A program made the translations under genes and the position numbers. A stretch of DNA of 17,053 bases, taken from contig DHUW01000071.1 of NCBI GenBank assembly GCA_002409365.1, positions 47,843 through 64,895 of the forward strand. Reading direction: 5' to 3'. The stretch comes from Anaerolineaceae bacterium UBA5224 (GTDB lineage: Bacteria; Chloroflexota; Anaerolineae; Anaerolineales; Anaerolineaceae). This document shows positions 7,701 through 15,437 of the stretch, in pieces (position 1 is the stretch's first letter; each line of letters opens with the position of its first letter). The notes beneath the pieces were generated by a model that was not told where the DNA came from, did not search any database, and worked only from the letters and a program-made list of their open reading frames with translations.

Positions 7701-8380
7701 TAAAAGTCTCCAAAATCGTAAGGGTTATGATTGGATTTATCGAAAATACTTTTTTAATAAATGTGTTTGCAAAATTAAAGACCACAATAAATTTCCATCG
7801 GTTCAAGAAGAAAAATGTTAGGTTTTTAGAAATTGGTCCTGGGCAGGTGAGAATAGATGGATTTGAAACATTAAATATAAAATATTCAAAAAATGTCGAT
7901 TTTGTTTTGGATGCATCAAAGAAAATGCCTTTTACTGATAATACTTTTGATGTTATCTATGCCAGTCACATATTAGAACATATATCTTGGTATCGAACCA
8001 AAGATGTCTTATCAGAATGGATTAGGATACTTAAACCGGGGGGCGAATTGGAATTGTGGGTTCCTGATTCTGTGAAGATAGCTAAGGCGTTTGTCGATGC
8101 TGAGTTGTTGGAGAGCAAAGATTTTTTGGATGATGGCTGGTTCAAGTTTAATACGATAAAAGATTCATGTGTTTGGTTTTCAGGTAGGGTATTTTCATAC
8201 GGGGATGGCAAATCAGATTATTCTAATGTAAACTGGCATCATGCTGCTTTTTCTTACAGATATCTAAGTAAATTATTATTGGAATTGAATCTTCGAGATG
8301 TAACTCAATTGCCTTCATATAGAAATAGAGGAACCGACTTCCACGGATGGATAAATTTAGGAATACTAGGACGAAAGTGA
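7697..8380 (+). CDS. class I SAM-dependent methyltransferase (methyltransferase 11 type)
   Basis: The 227-residue product probably methylates a glycan or a glycan precursor in the cytoplasm. SAM motif I reads LEIGPG at 44-49, followed by the DGFETLNI segment where other members of this glycan-cluster family have GxxNLDI. Then come VDFVLDASKKMPFTDNTFD (67-85), YASHILEH (88-95) and RILKPGGEL (110-118), all standard for the fold. It overlaps the Wzt stop by four bases and lies in the same AT-rich block as the Wzt C-terminal domain. In known ABC-exported O antigens with chain-end methylation, the Wzt C-terminal domain recognises the capped end, so this enzyme could be the cap-forming partner. That role is inferred from position only; internal sugar methylation is equally possible. 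Confidence 0.85.
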   Translation: MIKVSKIVRVMIGFIENTFLINVFAKLKTTINFHRFKKKNVRFLEIGPGQVRIDGFETLNIKYSKNVDFVLDASKKMPFTDNTFDVIYASHILEHISWYRTKDVLSEWIRILKPGGELELWVPDSVKIAKAFVDAELLESKDFLDDGWFKFNTIKDSCVWFSGRVFSYGDGKSDYSNVNWHHAAFSYRYLSKLLLELNLRDVTQLPSYRNRGTDFHGWINLGILGRK

Positions 8381-9330
8381 TGAATTACATAGATGTAGCT
8401 CAGTTAAATAAAGATATTATAGACTGGCAAACTCGACTGCCTCGTAATCTAGACCTAATCGTAGGTATACCTAGAAGCGGATTACTCGCAGCTAGCTTAT
8501 TATCGCTTTATTTGAATTTACCTTTAACTGATGTCGAAGGATTGAAAAATGGGAGAGTGCTAACCGGAGGGAAAAGAATTAATAGTATCGAAAGCTCTAA
8601 CAAAACCAAGCCAAATTTAAATGTTTTGATAATTGATGACAGCCTAAACTCTGGAAATCAACTCAATTTGGTTAAAGCATCCATTCTTAGGTCAAACTTA
8701 ACATACAATTTTTATTATTCTGCTGTCTATATCACTCCAGGGCAAGAAAAATCGGTAGATTATTATTATAAAATTGTTTCAAGCCCACGAATTTTTCAAT
8801 GGAATCTCATGAACAGTCATGTGATTCAAAATAGCTGTGTTGACATTGATGGTGTCCTTTGCGTTGACCCAACCGAAGAAGAAAATGATGAAGGTGAAAG
8901 GTACATTCATTTTTTAATGAATGCAAAGCCGTTTTGGTTACCGAAAGTTAAAATTAAAGCTTTAGTTACCTGCCGACTTGAGCAATATCGAGAGCTTACT
9001 GAGGCATGGTTGAAAAAAAATAATATACTGTACGACAGTTTGTATATGATGAACCTTTCTGATAAGAGAGCTAGATTAGACTATGGCCACGCAAGGTTTA
9101 AGGCAGAAATATTTAAAAAAGCTAAAACAAAATTTTTTATTGAAAGTTCATTAGTTCAAGCCGAAGAGATTGTTAATCTCACTTACAAACCAGTCTTTTG
9201 TGTAGAAACAATGAATTTTCTTCATTATGACGAGCCTAAATTTAAAAAGTATTGCAAATCGATCTTGCATTCAGTGTTACCGGATAAGATTTATCAGAGA
9301 TTTGCGACACTGTATCAGAAGAACAGATGA
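8380..9330 (+). CDS. phosphoribosyltransferase-HAD phosphatase fusion, probable dual-domain ribofuranosyltransferase
   Basis: The 316-residue product has two domains. The N-terminal part (about 1-145) is a type I phosphoribosyltransferase: GIPRSG at 29-34 and a PRPP loop VLIIDDSLNSGNQL at 82-95, with the acidic pair D86-D87 and S91-G92. The last Thr of the usual loop is Gln here. The C-terminal part (about 150-285) is a HAD phosphatase: DIDGV at 155-159 (motif I), TCR at 197-199 (motif II), Lys241 (motif III) and FIESS at 253-257 (motif IV region). This pairing matches the dual-domain ribofuranosyltransferases known from Klebsiella O antigens, where PRPP donates phosphoribose to a glycan and the phosphatase then removes the 5-phosphate. 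The ATG at 8380 is preferred over one at 8347 because it makes a TGATG junction with the upstream stop. Salvage-type phosphoribosyltransferase is the main alternative. Confidence 0.78.
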   Translation: MNYIDVAQLNKDIIDWQTRLPRNLDLIVGIPRSGLLAASLLSLYLNLPLTDVEGLKNGRVLTGGKRINSIESSNKTKPNLNVLIIDDSLNSGNQLNLVKASILRSNLTYNFYYSAVYITPGQEKSVDYYYKIVSSPRIFQWNLMNSHVIQNSCVDIDGVLCVDPTEEENDEGERYIHFLMNAKPFWLPKVKIKALVTCRLEQYRELTEAWLKKNNILYDSLYMMNLSDKRARLDYGHARFKAEIFKKAKTKFFIESSLVQAEEIVNLTYKPVFCVETMNFLHYDEPKFKKYCKSILHSVLPDKIYQRFATLYQKNR

Positions 9331-9390
9331 AAGCCTGACAGGATTGCTAAAACCTATCCATCTACTACTTTAAAAGGGGTTAGCTCACAA

Positions 9391-10374
9391 TTGAAAAATA
9401 TCAGTATCATTATCCCAGTCTTTAATGCTGCCAGCTTTGTCGCCCAGGCAGCCGAGTCTGCCTTGGCTCAGCCTGAAACTGCTGAGGTAATCCTCGTTGA
9501 GGATGGCTCACCGGATGACAGCCTGCAAATATGCCTGGAGCTGGCAGAAAAGTATGAAAAGGTGCGTCTACTGCAGCACCCTGGCGGCGTGAATAAAGGC
9601 GCGGGCGCAAGCCGTAATTTGGGCATGCAAAATGCCAGATACGATTTCATTTCGTTTTTAGATGCTGATGATTTCTTTTTGCCGGGTCGGTTCACAGTAA
9701 CATCAAAGGTTTTTGAAAACAACCTTGATTGCGGTGGTGTTTATGAAGCTATAGGAACAGTGGTTGAGGATGAGCTTGCACACAACCGTTGGAAATCTTC
9801 CGGGGAGATGGGGCAACACTTGATAACAATAACGAAAGTCGTCCCACCCGGGGAATTATTAGAGAGATTGGTGCTGGGGGGGGTTGGGTACTTCTCTCCA
9901 GATGGGTTTGTTTTCCGAAGCAACCTGATCAAGAAAGTTGGATTGATGGATGAAGAATTGAAATTGCATCAAGACAACGAATTCATTTTTAGATTAGCCG
10001 CGGTTACCGATTTACTACCAGGAAATCTTGCTGAGCCCGTAGCTATGCGGCGGGTGCACCAACACAACCGCATCACAGCCCCTCGATCAAAATTGCAGAT
10101 TTACCAGGACAGACTAAAGATGTGGAAATCTTCCTATCGATGGTTTAGAAGCAGAAGCAATCGAGAACAAAAAAAACTGATATCAAAAGCATTAATCTCC
10201 TATTGTAAAAGCTATGGCTTTGGCAATGACTCTGAGTGTAATGGTAGAAAATTCGAGGTTGAACGTAGAGTAAGATTATTACGATTGCTCATCGATTTTC
10301 CTGAATTATTATTTAATAAAAAATATTGGGTGCCTTTCTTACCCTTACGATTGCAGAAAAGACTCAACCAATAG
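9391..10374 (+). CDS. GT2 family glycosyltransferase (GT-A fold), TTG start
   Basis: A cytoplasmic sugar transferase using a nucleotide-activated donor. The 327-residue product opens directly with the GT-A core: ISIIIPVFNAASFV, the nucleotide-binding EDGSPDD (37-43), a GAGASRNLG loop (70-78) and the metal-binding LDADD (90-94). The start is TTG. The next in-frame Met lies inside the domain at about residue 79, so an ATG start would remove the first strand. AAGGGG at 9374-9379 is a usable but distant (11 bases) ribosome site. The first 200 bases are near 57% GC while the last 150 fall to about 27%. It is the first of five GT genes after the AT-rich block. Donor, acceptor and linkage cannot be predicted. 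Confidence 0.9.
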   Translation: MKNISIIIPVFNAASFVAQAAESALAQPETAEVILVEDGSPDDSLQICLELAEKYEKVRLLQHPGGVNKGAGASRNLGMQNARYDFISFLDADDFFLPGRFTVTSKVFENNLDCGGVYEAIGTVVEDELAHNRWKSSGEMGQHLITITKVVPPGELLERLVLGGVGYFSPDGFVFRSNLIKKVGLMDEELKLHQDNEFIFRLAAVTDLLPGNLAEPVAMRRVHQHNRITAPRSKLQIYQDRLKMWKSSYRWFRSRSNREQKKLISKALISYCKSYGFGNDSECNGRKFEVERRVRLLRLLIDFPELLFNKKYWVPFLPLRLQKRLNQ

Positions 10375-10412
10375 TAACTATTTCCCTTTGCAACATTTAA
10401 AAACAATAGATC

Positions 10413-11534
10413 ATGGACAAAAAACCCAGACTGATCGCATTTTATCTTCCGCAATACCACCCCATCCCGGAAAATGACGAGTGGTGGGGGAAAGGATTTA
10501 CCGAATGGACCAATGTGGCTAAAGCCAAGCCGCTTTTCAAAGGTCACTACCAGCCCCACCTGCCTGCCGACCTGGGGTTCTATGACCTGCGCGTGCCGGA
10601 AGTGCGTGAGCAGCAGGCTGAGCTCGCAAGAGAAGCTGGGATTGAGGGTTTCTGCTACTGGCACTACTGGTTTGCAGGGAAACAGCTCCTCGAAAGACCA
10701 TTTAATGAAGTTCTTGCCAGTGGAAAACCAGACTTCCCCTTCTGTTTGGCCTGGGCAAACGAGAGTTGGAAAGGGATCTGGCACGGCGCTGATGGAAGGA
10801 CATTGATCGAACAAACTTATCCAGGTGAAAAAGACCACCGAGAGCATTTTCATGCGCTGCTTCCAGCCTTTTTAGATTCCAGGTACATACGTGTCGAGGG
10901 AAAGCCGTTATTTTTAATATATCGACCTTACGAATTGCCACAGCCAGAAAATACCTTGGATCTTTGGAATCAAATGGCAGTGGAATCAGGCTTACCCGGA
11001 TTACATATTGTAGGTGTTTTAAACAATAATATCGTGACTGAAGAGATGAATGCCGCAGGCTTTGATGGTTTTACTATCTCAAGACTATATTGGCCATATG
11101 TAGAACATCACAACATCTTATGGAAACTGATTATAGGAAGAATTGGTAAAAAGAGGATAATGAAATTCTACCAAAAACACCTAAAGCGGCCTTTCCATGT
11201 CTATGATTACATGGATGTGGCGCACACAACAGTTCATTTCGAAAAGCTTGCGTATGAATATTATCCTTGTGTGATTCCCAATTGGGACAACACGCCTCGT
11301 AGCGGTTATTTGGGCTTTGTGGGACATGAATCAACACCGGAGCTCTTCGCAAACCAAATTCAAAAAGCAATAGAACGAGTGGCTGGTTATGCTGATGATC
11401 GACAAATAATCTTTATCAAATCCTGGAATGAATGGGCCGAAGGCAACCATCTTGAACCCGATCAGAGGTACGGACATGCCTACCTGCAAGTAGTTAGACA
11501 GAGTCTCCATAATTTTGAGGAGTTTGGACTGTGA
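10413..11534 (+). CDS. WbsX-like protein (glycoside hydrolase family 99-like domain)
   Basis: A member of the WbsX family found widely in O-antigen and capsule clusters. It is often labelled a glycosyltransferase, though its fold is predicted to resemble GH99-type TIM barrels. The 373-residue product has the full set of conserved segments: RLIAFYLPQYHPIPENDEWW at 6-25, GFTEWTNV (28-35), GHYQPHLPADLGFYDLR (44-60), GFCYWHYWFAGK and PFCLAWANESW in the middle, and WNEWAEG (338-344) followed by HLEPD near the end. The acidic and aromatic residues of WNEWAEG and FTEW look like an active site. It lies among GT genes, with no signal peptide, so it should act in the cytoplasm. No Shine-Dalgarno sequence is obvious. 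The first third is GC-rich (67% at 10561-10620) and the later part AT-rich (30% at 11101-11160). The reaction catalysed is not established. Confidence 0.9.
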   Translation: MDKKPRLIAFYLPQYHPIPENDEWWGKGFTEWTNVAKAKPLFKGHYQPHLPADLGFYDLRVPEVREQQAELAREAGIEGFCYWHYWFAGKQLLERPFNEVLASGKPDFPFCLAWANESWKGIWHGADGRTLIEQTYPGEKDHREHFHALLPAFLDSRYIRVEGKPLFLIYRPYELPQPENTLDLWNQMAVESGLPGLHIVGVLNNNIVTEEMNAAGFDGFTISRLYWPYVEHHNILWKLIIGRIGKKRIMKFYQKHLKRPFHVYDYMDVAHTTVHFEKLAYEYYPCVIPNWDNTPRSGYLGFVGHESTPELFANQIQKAIERVAGYADDRQIIFIKSWNEWAEGNHLEPDQRYGHAYLQVVRQSLHNFEEFGL

Positions 11535-12517
11535 TGGAAAAACCTTCGGGTGTAATTTTCTCTGTAGTAATTCCACTCTATAATAAAGAAAAACACATCC
11601 AACGAGCGATTAATTCTGTCCTCTTTCAAACCTACCAGAATTTTGAACTAATCATCGTGGACGATGGCTCGACTGATGGTAGTTTTGAGGCAGCCAGCGC
11701 AATTCACGACGCTCGCATTCGCATCATCCGCCAGGAAAATAAAGGTGTCTCTGCGGCAAGAAATCGGGGTATCCTTGAAGCGGATACTGAGTGGATTGCA
11801 TTTCTGGACGCTGATGATGAATGGCTGCCTGCATTTCTTGAAGAAATCTATGAATTAATGATTGCGTATCCGGAGTGTAATGTGTTGGCATCGGCATATC
11901 TTAAATCGGAAGAGGGCGGAAAATTATGTGTGATCCAACCTAGCATTTCTACAGAGCTGGGTTGGAGTGGTGTGCTCGAAAGCTATATTGCGTCAATTCA
12001 GGCAGATACTCCTTTTTTTCCTAGCTCAATAGTTGTAAGAAAATCAGCTTTATTAGAAGTAGGAATGTTTCCTGACGGTATTAAACTAACCGAAGACTTA
12101 ACTACCTGGTTGAGACTGTCCCTGTATAATAAAATCGCGTATAAGTTTTACCCATTAGCGATTTATCATCGCGACGCAGAAAATCGATCCTGGCTTCACT
12201 TTCCTGAATACGAGCTGGAAGTGGTGAAGGTTGGCAAACAGCTGCTCGCAAGCGGGCAACTTGATGAGACTGAGAACAAACTTCTTTATGCCAGTTTGGT
12301 GCGCTCTGAGATAGGCAGGGCGCGAGCATTAATCTATGCGGGTAAGAAGAAAGAAGCTCGAGAAGTCTTATTATTTTGTAAAGATTCACTCAATAATACT
12401 TACACGGTTAAAAAATTACTCCAGTGGACCTTTAGTCCCACATGGTTATATCGCAAATTCTTTTCTTTAAAAAGCCGATTAAAAATGCTTATTGCTCAGT
12501 TGGATCGAGTGACTTAA
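11531..12517 (+). CDS. GT2 family glycosyltransferase (GT-A fold)
   Basis: A cytoplasmic sugar transferase for the polysaccharide repeat unit. Features in the 328-residue product: SVVIPLYNKEKHI at the first strand, VDDGSTDGS (43-51), ENKGVSAARNRG (69-80), and the metal-binding FLDADDEW (91-98). A basic C-terminal part without membrane helices may contact the membrane. Two starts are possible: GTG at 11531 and ATG at 11534. GAGGAG at 11517-11522 is 8 bases from the GTG and 11 from the ATG, while the ATG gives the TGATG junction seen at other genes here; the product differs by one residue. The 5' half is about 50% GC and the 3' end about 23%. It is probably coupled to the WbsX gene, whose stop codon it overlaps. 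Specificity is not predictable. Confidence 0.9.
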   Translation: MMEKPSGVIFSVVIPLYNKEKHIQRAINSVLFQTYQNFELIIVDDGSTDGSFEAASAIHDARIRIIRQENKGVSAARNRGILEADTEWIAFLDADDEWLPAFLEEIYELMIAYPECNVLASAYLKSEEGGKLCVIQPSISTELGWSGVLESYIASIQADTPFFPSSIVVRKSALLEVGMFPDGIKLTEDLTTWLRLSLYNKIAYKFYPLAIYHRDAENRSWLHFPEYELEVVKVGKQLLASGQLDETENKLLYASLVRSEIGRARALIYAGKKKEAREVLLFCKDSLNNTYTVKKLLQWTFSPTWLYRKFFSLKSRLKMLIAQLDRVT

Positions 12518-12518
12518 T

Positions 12519-12610
12519 CACCTCTTGAGTTTTTCCTTTCTAACAATAAGAGTTCTTAGTTGATGCCAAACGAAAATCAGGATGGGTTTGGCATCGGTGT
12601 TCTAGAGGTG
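12519..12610 (+). promoter_or_regulatory. nested inverted repeats in the gap before 12643 (possible structured RNA leader)
   Basis: The 125-base gap holds two nested stems. The inner stem is 10 bp perfect: GATGCCAAAC (12562-12571) with GTTTGGCATC (12586-12595), loop 14 bases. The outer stem is 7 bp perfect: CACCTCT (12519-12525) with AGAGGTG (12604-12610). No T-tract follows, so simple termination is not obvious. The outer stem starts two bases after the upstream stop and ends 32 bases before the next ATG. It could be a processed or regulatory leader or a 3'-end structure. Confidence 0.4.
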
Positions 12611-12642
12611 TCTTAAGGTTTAAGAAAAGGAAACCAACTTGG

Positions 12643-13419
12643 ATGATAAATAACTTATCGATCATTACAACCCACTTTTTTGATTTTGATTGGACCCTTC
12701 GGTTGATCGATAGTATCCAAGTTTTCACACCATTCGAACGAATTGATGAAATATTAATCATTAATCAAGATCGGGCTTTAGAATCCCATCGTAAACTTCA
12801 GGAGTTAAGTCCATTCGTTAGAGTAGTGGAATACCCAAGAAGTGAAAAACATTTCAAAGTCCAAGGACATGATCACGCCAACGTACTTAATAGAGCGATA
12901 AGGGAAGTAATTGGGGATTACCTTTGTATTTTTGATTCTGATGCACACCCAATCAACACGAGCTGGCTGCAGGCTTGTGAAGAAATACTTACCTCTTTCG
13001 ATGCGGTTTTGGCGTTGGTGCCTGGAAAAGTGAATGAAACCCATCCTTGTTTTATGATGATGAAAAAAGATTGCGTTGGAAGATCAGTAAGCTTTGACGA
13101 GAGTTTATTCACGACGGGAGTCGATACAGGTCGCTTAGTCGGCAGGCAATTGACCGAGAGTGGTCACAGAGTGTATTTTGCTCCACCCACAAAAGCCTTT
13201 AATGGTTTATGGGGAAATATTTACTTAAATTCCATCTATCACCATGGGAAAGCAAGTTTCAACGGGGCTGAGGATGACCGGATAAGACAACAGATAAACT
13301 GGAGAAACAGATACTTCAAAAAATTTGTGATAGAGAAACATCGTTATGAATTGACTTTCTCAGAAAATTTATTATACAAAATTCAAAAGGAAATTCGGAA
13401 GGAATTTGGAATTCATTAG
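12643..13419 (+). CDS. GT-A fold glycosyltransferase, GT2-like
   Basis: A 258-residue protein with the start of a GT2 domain but more diverged than its neighbours: LSIITTHFFDFDW at the first strand, ILIINQD (37-43) where others have VDDGS, GHDHANVLNRAI (75-86), and a metal-site FDSDAHP (97-103). The usual DGS motif is missing, which points to a separate GT-A subfamily; proteins of this kind often sit beside FkbM methyltransferases in glycan clusters. The second half includes TGVDTGRLVGRQL and AEDDRIRQQ, which may form the acceptor pocket and catalytic base region. The start has a weak AAGG at 12627-12630. The gene follows a 125-base gap with nested inverted repeats, so it may begin a separately controlled part of the operon. 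Function as a sugar transferase is likely; donor unknown. Confidence 0.78.
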   Translation: MINNLSIITTHFFDFDWTLRLIDSIQVFTPFERIDEILIINQDRALESHRKLQELSPFVRVVEYPRSEKHFKVQGHDHANVLNRAIREVIGDYLCIFDSDAHPINTSWLQACEEILTSFDAVLALVPGKVNETHPCFMMMKKDCVGRSVSFDESLFTTGVDTGRLVGRQLTESGHRVYFAPPTKAFNGLWGNIYLNSIYHHGKASFNGAEDDRIRQQINWRNRYFKKFVIEKHRYELTFSENLLYKIQKEIRKEFGIH

Positions 13420-13431
13420 GATACAGTAGAT

Positions 13432-14370
13432 TTGAACAGTAATCTTCCTTACACAGAAAAACCAGGTTGGCCTTGGGATGAAAGCCATGAGATATATCCA
13501 GATTGTATGACAAGCGGAACAGAATGGCCAAAGATCAGCATTGTCACACCTTCTTTCAACCAGGCACAATACTTGGAGGAAACCATCCGCTCTGTGCTTA
13601 TGCAAGGCTACCAAAACCTTGAATATATCATCATTGATGGTGGCTCAACTGATGGAAGCGTAGAGATAATCAAGAAGTACGAACCATGGTTAGCTTACTG
13701 GGTAAGTGAGAAAGATAAAGGACAGTCAAATGCGATCAACAAAGGCTTTCACCTTGCAACCGGGGAATTAGCTGGTTGGATTAATTCAGATGATATTTTT
13801 TTTCCTGGAGCTTTTAAAGCCGTGGTTTCTTACTGGATTGAAAACGGTCGGCCAAACGCTTTAATTACTGGTTCAAAATTAAAAGGCAACTCAGCATTAG
13901 ACAAATTAACGCGATTGGAACAATATCCACTTACGATAAAGCACCTCGTTGAAAAGAACATCATTGAACAACCTTCTACTTTTTATCCACTTAGTTTGTT
14001 ACAAGAAGTCGGATACATTGATGAGAGATATCGGATGTCGATGGACTATGATCTCTGGCTCAGGATGGCAAAACATGGCGCTGATCTCGTGTTCTTGAAT
14101 TCTGATCTTGCTGTAACACGTGTTTATCCCGAAACAAAAACCCATCGCTTTCAAAGACGCTCGTTAACTGAGGTGCTCCAGTCAGTATGGAGAAACTATA
14201 GAGTTATTCCTGAATCCTGGTTGAAAAAATTTCTAACCGTTTGGATTGTACCAAGGGATATGCAGTCACCTTTTCTCCAGAGAGTTCTTTTCTTGATTCG
14301 TAATATTGTGTTTTCCGGAACAAAGGGAATCTTAGGTTTATTAAATCTGCTGAATTATTCTGAAAAATAG
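13432..14370 (+). CDS. GT2 family glycosyltransferase with N-terminal GWPW leader, TTG start
   Basis: A 312-residue sugar transferase. Before the GT-A core it has a conserved leader containing KPGWPWDES (10-18) and an EWPK joint, typical of a well-known GT2 subgroup. The core reads ISIVTPSFNQAQYLEETIRS (35-54), IDGGSTDGS (68-76), EKDKGQSNAINKG (93-105) and the metal site INSDD (117-121). A start at TTG 13432 is chosen because the GWPW leader lies upstream of the first ATG in frame (codon 26), and because AGGA at 13418-13421 lies 10 bases before it. It shares its core pattern with the next gene, so the two are probably paralogues, possibly old duplicates. The sugar is unknown. Confidence 0.9.
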   Translation: MNSNLPYTEKPGWPWDESHEIYPDCMTSGTEWPKISIVTPSFNQAQYLEETIRSVLMQGYQNLEYIIIDGGSTDGSVEIIKKYEPWLAYWVSEKDKGQSNAINKGFHLATGELAGWINSDDIFFPGAFKAVVSYWIENGRPNALITGSKLKGNSALDKLTRLEQYPLTIKHLVEKNIIEQPSTFYPLSLLQEVGYIDERYRMSMDYDLWLRMAKHGADLVFLNSDLAVTRVYPETKTHRFQRRSLTEVLQSVWRNYRVIPESWLKKFLTVWIVPRDMQSPFLQRVLFLIRNIVFSGTKGILGLLNLLNYSEK

Positions 14371-14472
14371 AATTGCACTGCAAACTAGGTTATCTTCTCA
14401 GGATAAATATATTTTCTGACACCGTTCTTCCAATAAAACCACTTCCGCACTGTAACTTTAGAAGGGTACTGT

Positions 14473-15405
14473 ATGACAGTTAACAATCTCCACTGGATGA
14501 GTAACAGGCAATTACCCGAGCAAATTGTCCCGCAAAATGGCGATTTTAATTTGCCAACTATAAGCATCGTAACCCCTTCCTTCAATCAGCAAAGTTTTCT
14601 TGAAGAGACAATTCTCTCAGTATTATCACAAGGCTTTACAAATTTAGAATATTTAATTGTCGATGACTGTAGCACAGATGGTAGTATTGAGATTATTAAT
14701 AAGTATGAGGATCGGCTGACTCTAATACAGAACCAAGAGAACAAAGGTCAAGCGGATGCTCTTAATAATGGGTTTTTACAATCATCTGGCGAAATATTGG
14801 GTACGATTAACGGTGACGACGTACAATTGCCGTACACTTTAAATCTTGTGGCGAGAATTTTTAGGCAATTTCCTGAAATTGACTGGATCACTGGTCACTC
14901 AAGCTTTATGTTAGACGGAGTCGCTATTTCCCCACGAAGAAAACATCTAGATGCTTATAACAGCAAATTAATGAGACTTGGTTTTTACACTCCTTGGGTT
15001 ATGGGTGTTCCTCAACACATATCAACCTTTTTTAGAAGAAGCCTTTATGAGAAAGCCGGTGGATATCTGGATATTTCGCTTAAAGATTCGTTGGATATCG
15101 AGCTGTGGATAAGAATGGCAAAGTTTTCTGCACCGGTTTTTATTCCAGTCACACTTGCTTTGATGAGACAGCATACTGATCAAAGAAGTGTTCAGGGTTC
15201 ACACTCTACTTCGGCTTATCTTGAAATCGAAGGTCAAGATAGAGGATTCTTGCCACTTAGATTGCGAAAAATCATTTTATGGGCTATGAGGCATAATGGA
15301 TTTAGGGGGGCTATTCGCCACACTTTTTTTGATGGTAAGGCAAAACGATTGAATTGGAATTATAAAATCAACAATTGGGAGATAATTGATTGTTTTGCGT
15401 TTTAA
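14473..15405 (+). CDS. GT2 family glycosyltransferase, paralogue of the preceding gene
   Basis: A 310-residue sugar transferase. The core reads ISIVTPSFNQQSFLEETILS (30-49), VDDCSTDGS (63-71), ENKGQADALNNGF (89-101) and a metal site INGDD (112-116). It shares the SIVTPSFNQ..LEETI.SVL.QG..NLEY block with the gene before it, but lacks the GWPW leader and has DDCSTD instead of DGGSTD. GAAGGG at 14461-14466 is a good ribosome site 6 bases before the ATG. A 102-base gap separates it from the preceding gene; only a weak 5-bp hairpin was seen there. Divergence at the nucleotide level is large, so any duplication is not recent. Acceptor specificity is unknown. Confidence 0.9.
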   Translation: MTVNNLHWMSNRQLPEQIVPQNGDFNLPTISIVTPSFNQQSFLEETILSVLSQGFTNLEYLIVDDCSTDGSIEIINKYEDRLTLIQNQENKGQADALNNGFLQSSGEILGTINGDDVQLPYTLNLVARIFRQFPEIDWITGHSSFMLDGVAISPRRKHLDAYNSKLMRLGFYTPWVMGVPQHISTFFRRSLYEKAGGYLDISLKDSLDIELWIRMAKFSAPVFIPVTLALMRQHTDQRSVQGSHSTSAYLEIEGQDRGFLPLRLRKIILWAMRHNGFRGAIRHTFFDGKAKRLNWNYKINNWEIIDCFAF

Positions 15406-15437
15406 TCACTTTCGAATTTTAAAAAACCGAATTTGAC

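Larger units (their letters stand above)
7107..9390. other. AT-rich block, probable horizontally acquired module
   Basis: Hand counts of 60-base lines give 25-37% GC through most of this stretch, against 63-70% in the preceding ATPase domain and 57% at 9421-9480. It carries the Wzt C-terminal domain, a methyltransferase and the phosphoribosyltransferase-HAD gene. The left edge is inside a gene, with no inverted repeats, target duplications or transposase seen, so homologous replacement is more likely than transposition. Edges are approximate. Confidence 0.5.

Noticed and set aside
8347..8379. Upstream ATG (8347) as start of the phosphoribosyltransferase-HAD gene
   Set aside because: It would overlap the methyltransferase coding region by 34 bases, and the 11 extra residues look like none of the family. 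The ATG at 8380 gives the TGATG junction used elsewhere in the locus.
10212..10853. Antisense open frame of 213 codons across the end of a GT2 gene and the start of the WbsX gene
   Set aside because: It covers two well-supported + strand genes, and its translation shows no family features.
14390..14406. Weak hairpin TTATC/GATAA between the two GT2 paralogues
   Set aside because: A 5-bp AT-rich stem with no proper T-run is too weak to call a terminator.
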